Source of the DNA: Thalassotalea euphylliae
Lineage (GTDB): Bacteria; Pseudomonadota; Gammaproteobacteria; Enterobacterales; Alteromonadaceae
Assembly (NCBI RefSeq): GCF_003390395.1
Contig: NZ_QUOV01000001.1
Location: 1,178,001-1,242,000 of the forward strand
Direction of reading: 5' to 3'
Length of the DNA: 64,000 nt
Shown here: positions 45,995-56,486 of the stretch, in pieces
Layout: each line of letters opens with the position of its first letter
How positions within the stretch are numbered: position 1 is the first letter of the stretch
Position numbers and translations under genes: made by a program
Notes under the pieces: model-generated
Databases searched by the model: none
What the model saw: the letters and a program-made list of their open reading frames with translations, nothing else
What the model was told of the DNA's origin: nothing

Positions 45995-46327
45995 ATGGAT
46001 ATCAAAGCAAATTCTTTACTTGCACAAATGCAAGCCATGTCTGTACAAGCAACAGGCAATCGCGCGATGCCGATGGAGTCAATGCAGCAAGTAAACGCTT
46101 CATCTTCTGATTTTGGCAATGTTTTTAAACAAGCTATTGATACTGTGAACGGTTTGCAGCAAGATGCAGGGCAGAAACGCACAGCCTTTGAAATGGGTGA
46201 CGATCGCGTTACCTTGGCTGAAACTATGATAGCTGCACAAAAATCCAGCGTTGCTTTCGAAGCAACCGTGCAGGTAAGAAATAAGTTTGTCGAAGCCTAT
46301 AAAGAAATCATGAGTATGCCAGTATAA
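45995..46327 (+). CDS. fliE: Flagellar hook-basal body complex protein FliE
   Basis: A 110-residue protein of the FliE family. FliE links the MS ring to the rod and is needed for early export. The C-terminal part is typical: MGDDRVTLAETMIAAQKSS, FEATVQVRNKFVEAYKEIM. It has no signal peptide, as expected of a type III export substrate. It is the first gene after the sigma-54 promoter, and the next gene is fliF. Confidence 0.93.
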   Translation: MDIKANSLLAQMQAMSVQATGNRAMPMESMQQVNASSSDFGNVFKQAIDTVNGLQQDAGQKRTAFEMGDDRVTLAETMIAAQKSSVAFEATVQVRNKFVEAYKEIMSMPV

Positions 46328-46379
46328 TGCGCGCTGAAATTTAGTGTGCATTCAAGTAGTCAATTAGCGGAGATGTAAA

Positions 46380-48092
46380 GTGGCTGACAATAATTCCACA
46401 GCAATGGCAACCACAGATGGCTCAGATCTTGTCGCCCAAGACAATGATATGGTCGAAGAGCAGAAGTCAGGTTTTGCTGCTTCGTTAGGTAATGTTGATG
46501 TATTAAGACAGTTAACCTTAATTATGGCATTGGCCATTTGTTTAGCGATTGCGGTCTTTGTGATCATGTGGGCCAATCAGCCAGAGTACCGCATTCTTTC
46601 CAAGCTACCTACCCAGCAGCTTATTGAAACAATGGACTTCTTGGATGCCAACCAAGTTGACTACAAACAGGCGAATAACACCATATCCGTTCGCGCAGAT
46701 GAATACCAAGACATTAAATTACTGCTTGCCCGTCAAGGCCTAACTGACGAGCCGTCTGAAGGGACAGATATTATCATGCAAGACATGGGCTTTGGTGTTA
46801 GCCAACGGTTGGAAAGTGAGCGTTTAAAGCATAGCCGTGAAAAACAGTTGGCATTTACGATTGAGCAGTTACAGTCTATTCAACGCGCTAAAGTATTATT
46901 AGCGATCCCACGTGAAAATGTTTTTGCCCGCAAACAAAAGTCGCCTTCTGCAACCGTTGTACTAACCCTAGCTCGCGGCCGAGTACTTTCTGAAGAAGAA
47001 GTAGACTCAGTCGTTGATATTATTGCCTCTGCGGTGCAAGGCATGTCACCAAATCGCGTTACAGTAACTGACCAAAACGGCCGCCTATTAAATTCTGGTA
47101 GCCAAGACTCAGTATCATCGCGCTCACGCAAAGAATTTGAAATTGAGCAAAAACGTGAAACCGAGTACATGGAAAAAATTGACTCAATTTTAATTCCTGT
47201 CGTTGGTTTAGGTAACTATACGGCGCAAGTTGACGTAGTTATGGACTTTACCAATACAGAAGAAACGTCACGCCGCTACAATCCAGATTTACCGGCATTG
47301 CGCAGTGAAATGAACAGTGAAGACACCTCAATTGGCGGTTCACTAGGTGGTATTCCTGGTGCACTGACGAATCAGCCGCCGCTCGCTTCCGATATTCCTG
47401 AAAACGCGACAGGTAATGGCGACCAGCCAGTATTACCATCACGTAAACACTCAGAATCGACTAAAAATTACGAGCTTGACGAGTCAATTAGCTATACCAA
47501 GCAGCAAACCGGGGTGATTCGCCGTATCAGTGTGTCGGTAGCATTAGATTATATTTCAACACCGGGCGCAGAAGGGGAAACCACATCGGCACCGCGCTCG
47601 GTCGCCGAGCTTGCTAATATTCGTCGTTTACTGCAAGGCAGTATTGGTTTTGATATGCAGCGCGGTGACACTTTAGAAGTGGTTACCTTGCCATTCTCAC
47701 GTATTGATTTAGGTGAAGAAGAAGAGGTACCAATTTACGAGCAGCCTTGGTTTATGCAGGCGCTGAAATTGGTAATGGGTGCATTAGTGATTATTGTCTT
47801 GATTGTGGCTGTAGTTCGCCCAATGCTGAAACGCTTAATCTACCCAGATCAAACACCTGCAGATTACGGCGACAAATCACTGGATAGCCATGTTGACCTA
47901 GGTGATGAAACCATGGATATGTTAACATCTGATTTTGATGCGGATGCCGTAGGTTTTGCGCCAGATGGTAGTTTGCAGTTACCTGATCTGCATCGTGATG
48001 AAGATATACTAAAAGCAGTTCGTGCGCTTGTTGCTAACGAGCCAGAGCTGTCATCTCAAGTTGTGAAAAGTTGGTTGAGCGAAGATGAGTGA
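46380..48092 (+). CDS. fliF: Flagellar MS-ring protein FliF
   Basis: A 570-residue membrane ring protein. There are two membrane segments, near residues 40-62 (LTLIMALAICLAIAVFVIMW) and near 458-480 (VMGALVIIVLIVAVVRPML). YscJ/FliF ring-building motifs lie between them. The cytosolic tail ending PELSSQVVKSWLSEDE binds FliG. The start is GTG 46380, preceded by GGAG seven bases earlier. It overlaps fliG by 8 bases. Confidence 0.95.
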   Translation: MADNNSTAMATTDGSDLVAQDNDMVEEQKSGFAASLGNVDVLRQLTLIMALAICLAIAVFVIMWANQPEYRILSKLPTQQLIETMDFLDANQVDYKQANNTISVRADEYQDIKLLLARQGLTDEPSEGTDIIMQDMGFGVSQRLESERLKHSREKQLAFTIEQLQSIQRAKVLLAIPRENVFARKQKSPSATVVLTLARGRVLSEEEVDSVVDIIASAVQGMSPNRVTVTDQNGRLLNSGSQDSVSSRSRKEFEIEQKRETEYMEKIDSILIPVVGLGNYTAQVDVVMDFTNTEETSRRYNPDLPALRSEMNSEDTSIGGSLGGIPGALTNQPPLASDIPENATGNGDQPVLPSRKHSESTKNYELDESISYTKQQTGVIRRISVSVALDYISTPGAEGETTSAPRSVAELANIRRLLQGSIGFDMQRGDTLEVVTLPFSRIDLGEEEEVPIYEQPWFMQALKLVMGALVIIVLIVAVVRPMLKRLIYPDQTPADYGDKSLDSHVDLGDETMDMLTSDFDADAVGFAPDGSLQLPDLHRDEDILKAVRALVANEPELSSQVVKSWLSEDE

Positions 48093-49143
48093 TGAAGGCC
48101 AAGAATTAGCCCCTGTTGGCGGCGGCGCGGGTGGCTTTGATGTTGAAAAGCTAGACGGTGCCGAAAAAGCATCTATTTTACTGCTGAGTTTGTCAGAAGA
48201 AGACGCTGCGCAAATTCTAAAGCACTTAGAGCCTAAACAAGTGCAGCAAGTGGGTATGATCATGGCGGGTATGGAAGACTTTACCCAAGAAAAGATCACT
48301 GCAGTGCACAAACTGTTTATCAACGAAATTCAAAACTTCTCGACGATTGGCTTCCAGAGTGAGGAGTTCGTGCGTAAAGCATTAACCGCAGCACTTGGTG
48401 AAGATAAAGCGGGTAACTTAATTGACCAGATCGTGATGGGCGGTGGGGCTAAAGGTTTAGATTCATTAAAATGGATGGACTCGAAGCAAGTGGCCAATAT
48501 TATTCGCAACGAGCATCCGCAGATCCAAACCATTGTTTTATCTTACCTAGAGCCAGAGCAGTCGGCCGAAATTTTAGGCCAATTCTCCGAAAAAGTGCGC
48601 TTAGACCTGATGATGCGTATTGCCAACCTAGAAGAAGTTCAACCGGCAGCATTGCAAGAGTTGAACGAAATTATGGAGAAACAGTTCGCCGGTCAAGCGG
48701 GTGCACAAGCTGCGAAAATGGGCGGCTTGAAAGCGGCTGCCGATATCATGAACTACCTAGACACTAATGTTGAAGGTATGTTGATGGATTCAATTCGCGA
48801 GCACGATGAAGAGATGAGTCAGCAGATTCAAGACCTTATGTTCGTCTTTGAAAACCTTGCAGATGTTGATGACCGTGGTATTCAAGCCATCTTGAAAGAA
48901 GTGCAACAAGACGCACTAATGAAAGCAATCAAAGGTGCTGACGAAGCACTGAAAGAGAAAATTTTGGGCAACATGTCAAAACGTGCTGCTGAAATGCTGG
49001 CAGATGATCTTGAAGCTATGGGCCCTGTACGTATTAGTGAAGTGGAAGCTGCGCAGAAAGAAATTCTCTCGGTTGCCCGTCGATTATCTGACGCAGGTGA
49101 AATTATGCTGGGCGGCGGCGGTGGCGGCGATGAATTCTTATAA
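48085..49143 (+). CDS. fliG: Flagellar motor switch protein FliG
   Basis: A 352-residue rotor protein that binds FliF and transmits torque. Conserved parts are GAEKASILLLSLSEEDAA, HPQIQTIVLSYLEP (middle domain) and DLMFVFENLADVDDRGIQ and LKEVQQDALMKAIKG (torque helix with charged residues). A ~20-residue Gly-rich N-terminal extension and a Gly-rich C-terminal tail are slightly unusual. It is translationally coupled to fliF. Confidence 0.95.
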   Translation: MSDEGQELAPVGGGAGGFDVEKLDGAEKASILLLSLSEEDAAQILKHLEPKQVQQVGMIMAGMEDFTQEKITAVHKLFINEIQNFSTIGFQSEEFVRKALTAALGEDKAGNLIDQIVMGGGAKGLDSLKWMDSKQVANIIRNEHPQIQTIVLSYLEPEQSAEILGQFSEKVRLDLMMRIANLEEVQPAALQELNEIMEKQFAGQAGAQAAKMGGLKAAADIMNYLDTNVEGMLMDSIREHDEEMSQQIQDLMFVFENLADVDDRGIQAILKEVQQDALMKAIKGADEALKEKILGNMSKRAAEMLADDLEAMGPVRISEVEAAQKEILSVARRLSDAGEIMLGGGGGGDEFL

Positions 49144-49193
49144 TCGCCTCAACCAAATCGCCACAACCAATATTTGCCTAATCACTCCTTGTT

Positions 49194-49991
49194 ATGAATA
49201 AATTCACAAAGTCGTCTGTTGGACAGCAAGTGCTTAAAGAGGGTGAACAAGAAAGTTCACTCTGGCACTTACCGGACGTTGAAAAGCAAGTATCGGCAAA
49301 AGAACTTGAGCAAACCAATGCGCTAGGTAAACCGCGCAATTGGCGCTATGAACCACCACCAGAGCCAGAGCCGGAGCCTGTACCTTTAACTGCCGAAGAA
49401 ATTGAAGAGATTCGTCAGGCCGCCTATGAAGAGGGCTTCAACCAAGGCAAGGAGGAAGGTTTTGCTAAAGGCTATGACGAAGGTAAGGCGCAAGGCCATC
49501 AAGACGGTGAGCAAGCCGGCCGCGAGCAAGGCCATGCCGAAGGTTTAGCATCTGGCGAACAAGCCATTACCGAGTTGGCGAACCAATGGCAACAGCAAGT
49601 TGAACAGTTGCATCAGCCGCTTGCTGTCGTAGAAAAAAACATTGAACATCAATTGTTAGTTTTGGTTGCACAGCTCACTGAAGCGGTCATACTGACTGAG
49701 GCTAAAACCAACCCCGATATTCTGATGGCAGCAATTAGTGAGGGCATTAAAGCGCTACCTAGCCAAGACTCGCAAGTTCAAATACTATTGCACCCAAGCG
49801 ATATTGAACGCGTTACTGAGCAATTTGGTGACAGCTATATTCAAGAGCAAGGGTGGCGATTGTTACCAGCACCGCAATTCGAGCCAGGTAGCTGTCAAAT
49901 CGAAAATAGTACATCAAGTATCGACTTAACTATCAAATCACGTATCAAACAAGTTGTGGAATCATTTTTGCAAGAAGCACTGCATAAGTAG
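49194..49991 (+). CDS. fliH: Flagellar export regulator FliH
   Basis: A 265-residue stator of the FliI ATPase. The N-terminal third is acidic and Pro/Glu-rich (EPEPEPVPL). A run of GxxxG-type repeats ([19 protein letters not shown] onward, about residues 80-125) forms the signature FliH helix. The C-terminal domain binds FliI. It lies between fliG and fliI, the standard position. Confidence 0.92.
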   Translation: MNKFTKSSVGQQVLKEGEQESSLWHLPDVEKQVSAKELEQTNALGKPRNWRYEPPPEPEPEPVPLTAEEIEEIRQAAYEEGFNQGKEEGFAKGYDEGKAQGHQDGEQAGREQGHAEGLASGEQAITELANQWQQQVEQLHQPLAVVEKNIEHQLLVLVAQLTEAVILTEAKTNPDILMAAISEGIKALPSQDSQVQILLHPSDIERVTEQFGDSYIQEQGWRLLPAPQFEPGSCQIENSTSSIDLTIKSRIKQVVESFLQEALHK

Positions 49992-50011
49992 TTTGTTGTC
50001 AAAATTCCAAC

Positions 50012-51391
50012 ATGATTGAAAGTTCTCACTTGGCGGAGCGTTTAGCGCAATGCCAACCTATTATTAAGCCTTTTAGCCAAGCAGTAGCGGGTCGCTTGAT
50101 CCGTGTAGTCGGCTTAACACTTGAGGCTGTTGGAGTTAAAGCACATGTCGGCAGCCAATGTTTAGTTGAAACTGCCCACGGTGACCTAATTGCTGAAGTA
50201 GTGGGTTTTGCAGAAGATAAAACTTATCTGATGCCAGAGCAAAGCCTGACTGGCGTATTACCCGGTGCTCGTGTATTGCCACTTTCCGCTAAAGTCCGCC
50301 TACCGATGTCGATGGATCTGTTAGGGCGCGTTATTGATGGTGTTGGTAACCCGCTTGATGGCAAAGGGCCAATCGAAGCGGACGAGCATTACCGCCATGA
50401 CAACACACCACTTAACCCGCTTGCTCGTCGAGCAATTTCAGAACCGCTTGATGTCGGCGTGCGCTCTATCAATGGCTTTATTACGGTTGGCCAAGGGCAG
50501 CGTATGGGGCTATTTGCCGGCTCTGGTGTGGGTAAATCTGTGCTATTGGGGATGATGACCCGAGGCACTAGTGCTGATGTTATCGTCGTTGGCCTAGTGG
50601 GCGAGCGTGGCCGTGAGGTAAAAGAGTTTATTGAAGAAATTTTGGGCGAAGAAGGGCGGCGGCGTTCAGTTGTTGTCGCAGCTCCTGCAGACTGCTCGCC
50701 GCTTATGCGCTTAAAAGGCTGCGAAACCGCTGTACAAATTTCTGAATACTTCCGCGATCAAGGGCTTAACGTACTTTTACTTTTAGACTCGCTGACTCGT
50801 TATGCCCAAGCACAACGTGAAATCGCCTTAGCCGTCGGCGAGCCACCTGCGACCAAGGGCTACCCACCTTCTGTATTTTCTAAGCTGCCACAATTGGTTG
50901 AACGCGCAGGCAATGGCGGTGAGGGCCAAGGCTCAGTCACTGCGTTTTATACGGTACTAACCGAAGGTGATGATTTACAAGACCCTATTGCTGATGCTGC
51001 AAGGGCGATCCTTGACGGCCATATCGTATTGTCACGCTCATTGGCAGATAGTGGCCATTACCCTGCAATTGATGTTGAAGCGTCAATTTCACGTGTTATG
51101 CCCATGGTGACCAGCCCAGAGCATCAACAACTAGCGCGAAGCCTGAAACAAACTTATTCACTATATCAACAAAATAAAGATTTAATTGCCATTGGCGCGT
51201 ACACCAAAGGCAGTGATCCACGTATTGATCAGGCAATTAACTTGTTGCCAGTTATCGAATTCTATCTGCAACAGCAAATGAAGGAAGTGATCCCTTACGA
51301 TCAGAGCTTAACGCAACTCAATGAAATTGTTGCAGCAGCACAAGCACAGCAAGGGCAACCAGCCCAACAAAACATGGCAGTAGCACGCTAG
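50012..51391 (+). CDS. fliI: Flagellum-specific ATP synthase FliI
   Basis: A 459-residue F1-beta-like ATPase that powers or primes flagellar type III export. Walker A is [15 protein letters not shown] near residue 168, [14 protein letters not shown] follows, and Walker B is [16 protein letters not shown]. The protein runs through the family's C-terminal helical domain. The length agrees with the family. The gene starts 20 bases after fliH, with no strong Shine-Dalgarno seen. Confidence 0.95.
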   Translation: MIESSHLAERLAQCQPIIKPFSQAVAGRLIRVVGLTLEAVGVKAHVGSQCLVETAHGDLIAEVVGFAEDKTYLMPEQSLTGVLPGARVLPLSAKVRLPMSMDLLGRVIDGVGNPLDGKGPIEADEHYRHDNTPLNPLARRAISEPLDVGVRSINGFITVGQGQRMGLFAGSGVGKSVLLGMMTRGTSADVIVVGLVGERGREVKEFIEEILGEEGRRRSVVVAAPADCSPLMRLKGCETAVQISEYFRDQGLNVLLLLDSLTRYAQAQREIALAVGEPPATKGYPPSVFSKLPQLVERAGNGGEGQGSVTAFYTVLTEGDDLQDPIADAARAILDGHIVLSRSLADSGHYPAIDVEASISRVMPMVTSPEHQQLARSLKQTYSLYQQNKDLIAIGAYTKGSDPRIDQAINLLPVIEFYLQQQMKEVIPYDQSLTQLNEIVAAAQAQQGQPAQQNMAVAR

Positions 51392-51464
51392 TAATGTTAG
51401 GGGTGAGAAATGGCAAAGTTGACGAATGATTTAATGAACGCAACGGATAGCATAGGGTAAAGCG

Positions 51465-51905
51465 ATGTCTTCGAAGCAGCTCGATATTTTGTATCGATTC
51501 GAAAAAGAAAAAGAAACCAAAGCCGCACAGCAATTGCAAGCGGCAGAGCTTGACTACCAGCAAAACTTGCAGCGTATGCAAGGAGTCAGTGATTATCGCT
51601 TGGAGTATATGCGCAGGCTAAGTGAGCGCTCTAGAGCGGGTATCGACAGTGCGACCTTTAACCACTTTCACGCTTTTGTAAAAAAACTCGATCAAGCGGC
51701 AGAGCAAGTTTCAATTGCTATTAACCAAGCTAAAGCGTTAATGGAGCAACGCAAGCGGCAATGGTTAGCACAACGCCAGAAAGTGCAAGCGGTAGAGCAC
51801 CTCAGAGAGCTAAAACTGAAAGAGTTAGCTAAACAAGAGGCGCGTAAAGAACAAAAAATGTTTGATGAAATCGCCACTCAACAATTTGTCAGAAGGGCAC
51901 GCTAA
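51465..51905 (+). CDS. fliJ: Flagellar export chaperone FliJ
   Basis: A 146-residue protein that is almost entirely alpha-helical coiled coil (Gln/Glu/Lys/Arg-rich heptads such as EKEKETKAAQQLQAAELDY). This fits FliJ, the central stalk of the FliH-FliI ATPase complex and chaperone-escort factor. Position directly after fliI supports the call. A 73-bp gap precedes it, and it ends the first operon segment before a long non-coding stretch. Confidence 0.9.
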   Translation: MSSKQLDILYRFEKEKETKAAQQLQAAELDYQQNLQRMQGVSDYRLEYMRRLSERSRAGIDSATFNHFHAFVKKLDQAAEQVSIAINQAKALMEQRKRQWLAQRQKVQAVEHLRELKLKELAKQEARKEQKMFDEIATQQFVRRAR

Positions 51906-52301
51906 TGTTTGTTTTTTATACTGTGGCGTAATTTTTGCTTTTATTTTTGTGATACCTTGCATAGGTCTTCACTTAGATCGTTGTATAAGCCTTACGAGCC
52001 ATAGAATTAGGGCGTAAGCAAACATAAGTTAGCGGAAAATTGAAAAACCAAATTGCAATAATTGCCGCTCAGGATTCATTAGTAGCGCAAGATTTTCCGT
52101 CTAAAACCTGTGTGAAGGTTTGTGAACGACACTGACAATTGAAAAGTGCTAAGTGATGTAACTTGGCGATGTACAAAATGAGATAAGTGGTTGCTTAGTC
52201 ACCATGAATAGTTTGCCTTGAGCTTAATACCGATTGGAGATGTTGGTTGATTAACGCAATAGGCGGGCATTAAGAATGGATTTAGTTGTATTGGAACTGT
52301 T
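51906..52301. other. Non-coding leader between fliJ and fliK
   Basis: 396 bp without a convincing gene. It contains a sigma-54 type site near its start, so most of the stretch would be a ~350-base 5' leader of the fliK message. I see no clear terminator for the fliJ side. Confidence 0.5.
51924..51938 (+). promoter_or_regulatory. Candidate sigma-54 (RpoN) promoter upstream of fliK
   Basis: TGGCGT-AATTT-TTGC: -24 GG and -12 GC elements with correct spacing, two bases off the best -24 element. It lies directly after the fliJ stop, ~364 bases before fliK. Confidence 0.65.
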
Positions 52302-54323
52302 ATGACACGAGTAAATGTATTGTCGATAGACACACTACAAAGTAATGACCTAGTTGCTGGTGTAGCACCTAGTGGTGACAAAGCTAGTAATAGTGGTGAG
52401 TTTTCTAAACTTGTTGATAGCCAACTGCAAACTCAGCAAAAAGAGCAAACTAATTATACAAGTCGTGCCAATGATAAAGGTACTAATGTAGATAACAATC
52501 AAGACGCTAGTGTAGATAGTGAACATGCATTGGACAGCAAGAATACCGATGCTCAGCCAAATGACGCTAAAACAACTGAGGGTGAGGAATCATCTAGCCA
52601 GCAAAAAGATGCGCAAGCATCCGACACTCCTAAGCAAGTGGCAGGCGAAGAGCAGGTTTTAGAGGAACAAACCGCTAGTCAGTCGCTAACAAAGCAGGCT
52701 GAACAAGAAACCAAACCTGATGATTTTATGACCTTACTCGCAAAATCTGAAAAATGGCTAAGTGACGACACTGCCAAAGGTGATAAAAACACTAGCGTGC
52801 ATTTTGCTCAAGCTAACGGGGATAATAAACTTGTTGCTGATTCGACTAGCTCGAACGAATCTAAGACTAACGGCGCTGAAGTTTCTGGGGAAGATAAGCC
52901 TGCAAGTGAAAGTGAAGCACAAAATGGCACTTTATCCGATAAGTCGTCTACGAGTAAATTAGATGAGTTGTTGACTGCACATTCTTCAAAAGGTAGCGAA
53001 CAAAAAATTGACGCTAGCAAGTTGGGCAACGATAGCCAGACTAGCAAAGATGAGATTACTAATGACTTATCAGTTGGTTCTCAACCTGCTGCTAATTTGG
53101 CAGGCAAAGGCAACGGGTTGGCACAATCTACTGATCTTAATACCAAGATTGAGCCTAAGATAGCTAGCGCAGGTGTTGAAGAGTTAACCGAGGAACAATC
53201 GGCAGTCCAGCTTACTAATGCTTTAGACACGGGGACATCAGAGGCTGATGCGGCAGGTAATGGTGCATCTAGTGAGAACTCTAAGCAATTAAGCGGTGAT
53301 TTATCGGCGAGTCAAGGCGCTAATCAAGGTTCTTCTCAGAATACCTTGTCAGCAGCTTCGCAGGGTAGTAACGCTGCTAATGACAAATCTCAGGCTAATG
53401 AGCAATCATCCGTTCAACTGGTTAACGGTCAGGCAGCAAATGCAAGTAATGCAATTGACTCAGCTAATGATCAAGGGCTTGATGCAGAGCAAAACGCTGT
53501 AGCCGCGAATGATGTACAACTTACTTCAAACCAGCAACGAAATACTAACAGCGCTGCAACGCAGCGAACAAGTGGTGAACCGTCTGCCCATGTTCAACAG
53601 TTAAATGCCGTGGCGGATGCGGCGCAAGCAGAGCAGCAAGAGCAAAATTTGAATCAAGGTGAGCACCAGCAAGCTGAAACTCTGCAACAACAAATTGAAA
53701 CTAACAGCCAGCAAGCTCAAGTTACTGCTCCAAACTCGCGCATGAGTTTTGCCGAGAGCTTAGCAGCAGCGAATGCTAGCCAGACTCATACAACGAGTTC
53801 GATCACGAATACTGAAAATTTAACCCCTGAGCAAGTCGAGCAATTAGAGGCGGCTGCTAGCCGAGTAATTGACAGCAACTTAGATATTAAGAAAACCCAG
53901 CAACTACAAACGGAAACCATCAATATTTATCGCCGAGACTTTGCTAACGCGCTGAAAGATAAAGTGATGGTGATGGTCAATCAAAAGCTGCAACAAGTCG
54001 ATATTCAGCTAGATCCACCTGAGCTGGGTAATGTGCATGTGCGTGTTAATTTGCAAGGGGATCAAGCAGCGGTGAATTTCACCGTACAAAACCTGCAAGC
54101 CAAAGATGCGCTGGAACAGCACATGGATAAATTGCGAGATATGCTACAGGAAAGTGGGGTAGACGTTGGTGATGCCAATGTCGCGCAACAGCAGCAGGGC
54201 AATGGTCAAGAGCAGGGTCGATTCGGACGCGGAACTAGCGGTAATGAAGAGCTATCTACTGCACCCGAAAATATCGCTCAGTTGGTTAAAGGTTCGGCAA
54301 CTGGTATTGATTTCTACGCTTAA
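52302..54323 (+). CDS. fliK: Flagellar hook-length control protein FliK
   Basis: A 673-residue protein. The C-terminal Flg_hook domain (about residues 545-620) has VMVMVNQKLQQVDIQLDPPE and LGNVHVRVNLQG, followed by a Gln/Gly-rich end. The N-terminal ~480 residues are low-complexity, rich in Ser, Ala, Gln, Asn and Asp, with almost no aromatic residues, as expected of the unfolded ruler part. It is longer than the enteric protein (about 400 residues). FliK is exported and flips FlhB to late-substrate export when the hook is complete; its partner flhB is broken in this window. Confidence 0.9.
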   Translation: MTRVNVLSIDTLQSNDLVAGVAPSGDKASNSGEFSKLVDSQLQTQQKEQTNYTSRANDKGTNVDNNQDASVDSEHALDSKNTDAQPNDAKTTEGEESSSQQKDAQASDTPKQVAGEEQVLEEQTASQSLTKQAEQETKPDDFMTLLAKSEKWLSDDTAKGDKNTSVHFAQANGDNKLVADSTSSNESKTNGAEVSGEDKPASESEAQNGTLSDKSSTSKLDELLTAHSSKGSEQKIDASKLGNDSQTSKDEITNDLSVGSQPAANLAGKGNGLAQSTDLNTKIEPKIASAGVEELTEEQSAVQLTNALDTGTSEADAAGNGASSENSKQLSGDLSASQGANQGSSQNTLSAASQGSNAANDKSQANEQSSVQLVNGQAANASNAIDSANDQGLDAEQNAVAANDVQLTSNQQRNTNSAATQRTSGEPSAHVQQLNAVADAAQAEQQEQNLNQGEHQQAETLQQQIETNSQQAQVTAPNSRMSFAESLAAANASQTHTTSSITNTENLTPEQVEQLEAAASRVIDSNLDIKKTQQLQTETINIYRRDFANALKDKVMVMVNQKLQQVDIQLDPPELGNVHVRVNLQGDQAAVNFTVQNLQAKDALEQHMDKLRDMLQESGVDVGDANVAQQQQGNGQEQGRFGRGTSGNEELSTAPENIAQLVKGSATGIDFYA

Positions 54324-54405
54324 AACATTAAAAGCATTGGCGTAAACAGCTAACGACGATATAGTTTAGCAAAGCAACTCAACTGCTGGTTAATTAGGGT
54401 GTTTT

Positions 54406-54948
54406 ATGGCAGACGAAAAAGAATTGGAAGTCGATAACGGCGGCGGTGGCAAGAAAAAAATGATGATCATCATCATTGCCGTAGTCGTGTTATTAGCGGC
54501 AGGTGGTGGTGTATTCTTCTTTATGGGCGGCGAGCCGTCAGAAGAGGAAGTAGCAGCGGCGTTAGAAAGTGGTGAAAGCGGTGAAGGTAGTGAAGAAATG
54601 CCAGCTGAGGCGGCAGGCGCTTCAACAGGAGACGCGCTCTATGTTCCTATGCCAAGACCATTTAGATTCAACGTACCTGGTGCAACACGCGACCGTTTCG
54701 TTGAAATACGCGTGCAGCTATTAGTGCGTGGTAGTGACAATGAAGAAGAAGCGAAAAAGCATGTGCCATTAATTGAGAGCACTTTGCTGTCAACGTTTTC
54801 ATTGGCCAACGCAGATGACTTAGCAACCAGTGCCGGTAAAGCGTCGTTAAAACAGAAATCTTTAGCGGAAGTGCAAAAGATACTGAGCGAAATTTCTGGT
54901 AATAAAATTGTCGAAAAAGTGCTATTTACTGGCTTTGTGATGCAATAA
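54406..54948 (+). CDS. fliL: Flagellar basal body-associated protein FliL
   Basis: A 180-residue single-pass inner-membrane protein. A cytosolic Lys-rich start (GKKKMMIIIIAVVVLLAA) leads into the membrane helix at residues ~20-40. An acidic, Glu/Ser-rich linker and a periplasmic stomatin-like FliL domain (FRFNVPGATRDRFVEIRVQL) follow. FliL supports the stator. It lies before fliM, as in relatives. Confidence 0.92.
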   Translation: MADEKELEVDNGGGGKKKMMIIIIAVVVLLAAGGGVFFFMGGEPSEEEVAAALESGESGEGSEEMPAEAAGASTGDALYVPMPRPFRFNVPGATRDRFVEIRVQLLVRGSDNEEEAKKHVPLIESTLLSTFSLANADDLATSAGKASLKQKSLAEVQKILSEISGNKIVEKVLFTGFVMQ

Positions 54949-55000
54949 CTGGCAAGCCAGGCAAAGCGATATTTAAAATTGAGTATAAGAGTAATTTCAA

Positions 55001-56068
55001 GTGAGTGACTTACTTTCACAAGACGAGATTGATGCGCTACTGCATGGTGTCGATGAAGTCGAAGAAGATGAAATAGTCGAGGAGCAGGAGCCCCAAGAAG
55101 GGACATCTGACTATGACTTTTCTTCGCAGGATCGTATCGTTCGTGGCCGCATGCCAACACTTGAAATGGTTAACGAGCGGTTTGCGCGCCACATGCGCAT
55201 CAGTTTATTTAACATGATGCGCCGCACCGCAGAAGTCTCGATAAACGGTATTCAAATGATCAAGTTTGGTGAGTACGTACATACCTTGTTCGTACCAACC
55301 AGCTTGAATATGGTAAGGTTTAGACCGCTAAAAGGTACCGCCTTAATTACCATGGAAGCACGTTTAGTGTTTATTTTGGTAGACAACTTTTTTGGTGGTG
55401 ACGGTCGTTACCATGCGAAAATCGAAGGTCGTGAATTTACACCCACTGAACGCCGTATCATCCAAATGTTACTTAAGCTGATTTTTGAAGATTACAAAGA
55501 AGCTTGGTCGCCTGTTATGGATGTGTCGTTCGAGTACCTAGATTCAGAAGTTAACCCATCAATGGCAAACATTGTTAGCCCTACTGAAGTGGTGGTGATT
55601 AGCTCATTCCACATTGAGCTTGATGGTGGTGGTGGTGATTTCCACGTTGCCTTGCCTTATTCGATGCTAGAGCCAATTCGCGAATTACTTGACGCTGGTG
55701 TGCAAAGTGACAAAGAAGACACTGACATGCGCTGGTCAAAAGCGCTGCGCGATGAAATTCTTGATGTGCCAGTAGAGTTGACCACCAAGTTTATTGAGGT
55801 TGATTTACCGCTGCAGAAAATCATGGAGCTTGAAGCAGGCGATATTATACCTGTGGAAATTCCAGATCATGTCACAGTGCTGATAGAAGACTTACCAACC
55901 TTTAGAGCTAAATTAGGGCGAAGTCGTGACAATGTTGCTTTGCAAATTCAAGAGAAGATTAAACGTCCAGAGTCTGTGAAGTCTGAATTAACCATATTAA
56001 CCAAAGGCGGTAAACGCCTAGATAGTGATGCTGAACTGCATATGCTAGAAGACGATTTAGAGTATTAA
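55001..56068 (+). CDS. fliM: Flagellar motor switch protein FliM
   Basis: A 355-residue switch protein starting at GTG 55001. The N-terminal LLSQDEIDALLHGV is the CheY-P binding segment. The middle domain (RIVRGRMPTLEMVNERFARH) contacts FliG, and the C-terminal SpoA-like domain pairs with FliN. The acidic stretch after residue 15 is longer than in enterics. Confidence 0.95.
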   Translation: MSDLLSQDEIDALLHGVDEVEEDEIVEEQEPQEGTSDYDFSSQDRIVRGRMPTLEMVNERFARHMRISLFNMMRRTAEVSINGIQMIKFGEYVHTLFVPTSLNMVRFRPLKGTALITMEARLVFILVDNFFGGDGRYHAKIEGREFTPTERRIIQMLLKLIFEDYKEAWSPVMDVSFEYLDSEVNPSMANIVSPTEVVVISSFHIELDGGGGDFHVALPYSMLEPIRELLDAGVQSDKEDTDMRWSKALRDEILDVPVELTTKFIEVDLPLQKIMELEAGDIIPVEIPDHVTVLIEDLPTFRAKLGRSRDNVALQIQEKIKRPESVKSELTILTKGGKRLDSDAELHMLEDDLEY

Positions 56069-56080
56069 TTAGAGGCAGTT

Positions 56081-56482
56081 ATGAGTACTGAAAATGATGA
56101 CCTAAGTATGTGGGATGAGGCCTTGAATGAACAGGCCGAAGCTCGCGAGGCTGCTGAAGGCGCTGAGAAAGTCGAGTTAGAAGAACTTGAAGAAAACGAT
56201 ACACCTATCTCAGGTGAAGAACAGCGTAAACTTGATGCAATTTTAGATATTCCGGTAACAATTTCCATGGAAGTTGGTCGCTCTAATATTTCTATCCGTA
56301 ACCTGCTGCAATTAAACCAAGGTTCTGTTGTCGAACTAGATCGCGTTGCCGGTGAAGCGCTTGACGTGCTGGTCAATGGTACTTTGATTGCCCATGGTGA
56401 AGTAGTTGTCGTTAACGACAAGTTTGGTATTCGACTTACCGATGTTATCAGTCAGGTTGAACGTATTAAAAAGCTCAAGTAA
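56081..56482 (+). CDS. fliN: Flagellar motor switch protein FliN
   Basis: A 133-residue protein. The C-terminal ~75 residues form the SpoA domain (LDIPVTISMEVGRSNISIRN, GSVVELDRVAGEALDVLVNG, FGIRLTDVIS). The N-terminal ~50 residues are an acidic, variable region. It builds the lower C-ring with FliM. It is 12 bases after fliM. Confidence 0.95.
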   Translation: MSTENDDLSMWDEALNEQAEAREAAEGAEKVELEELEENDTPISGEEQRKLDAILDIPVTISMEVGRSNISIRNLLQLNQGSVVELDRVAGEALDVLVNGTLIAHGEVVVVNDKFGIRLTDVISQVERIKKLK

Positions 56483-56486
56483 TTCC

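Noticed and set aside
46880..48767. Open frames opposite or overlapping fliF, fliG and other flagellar genes
   Set aside because: They are frame shadows within highly conserved genes, with no ribosome site or recognisable protein.
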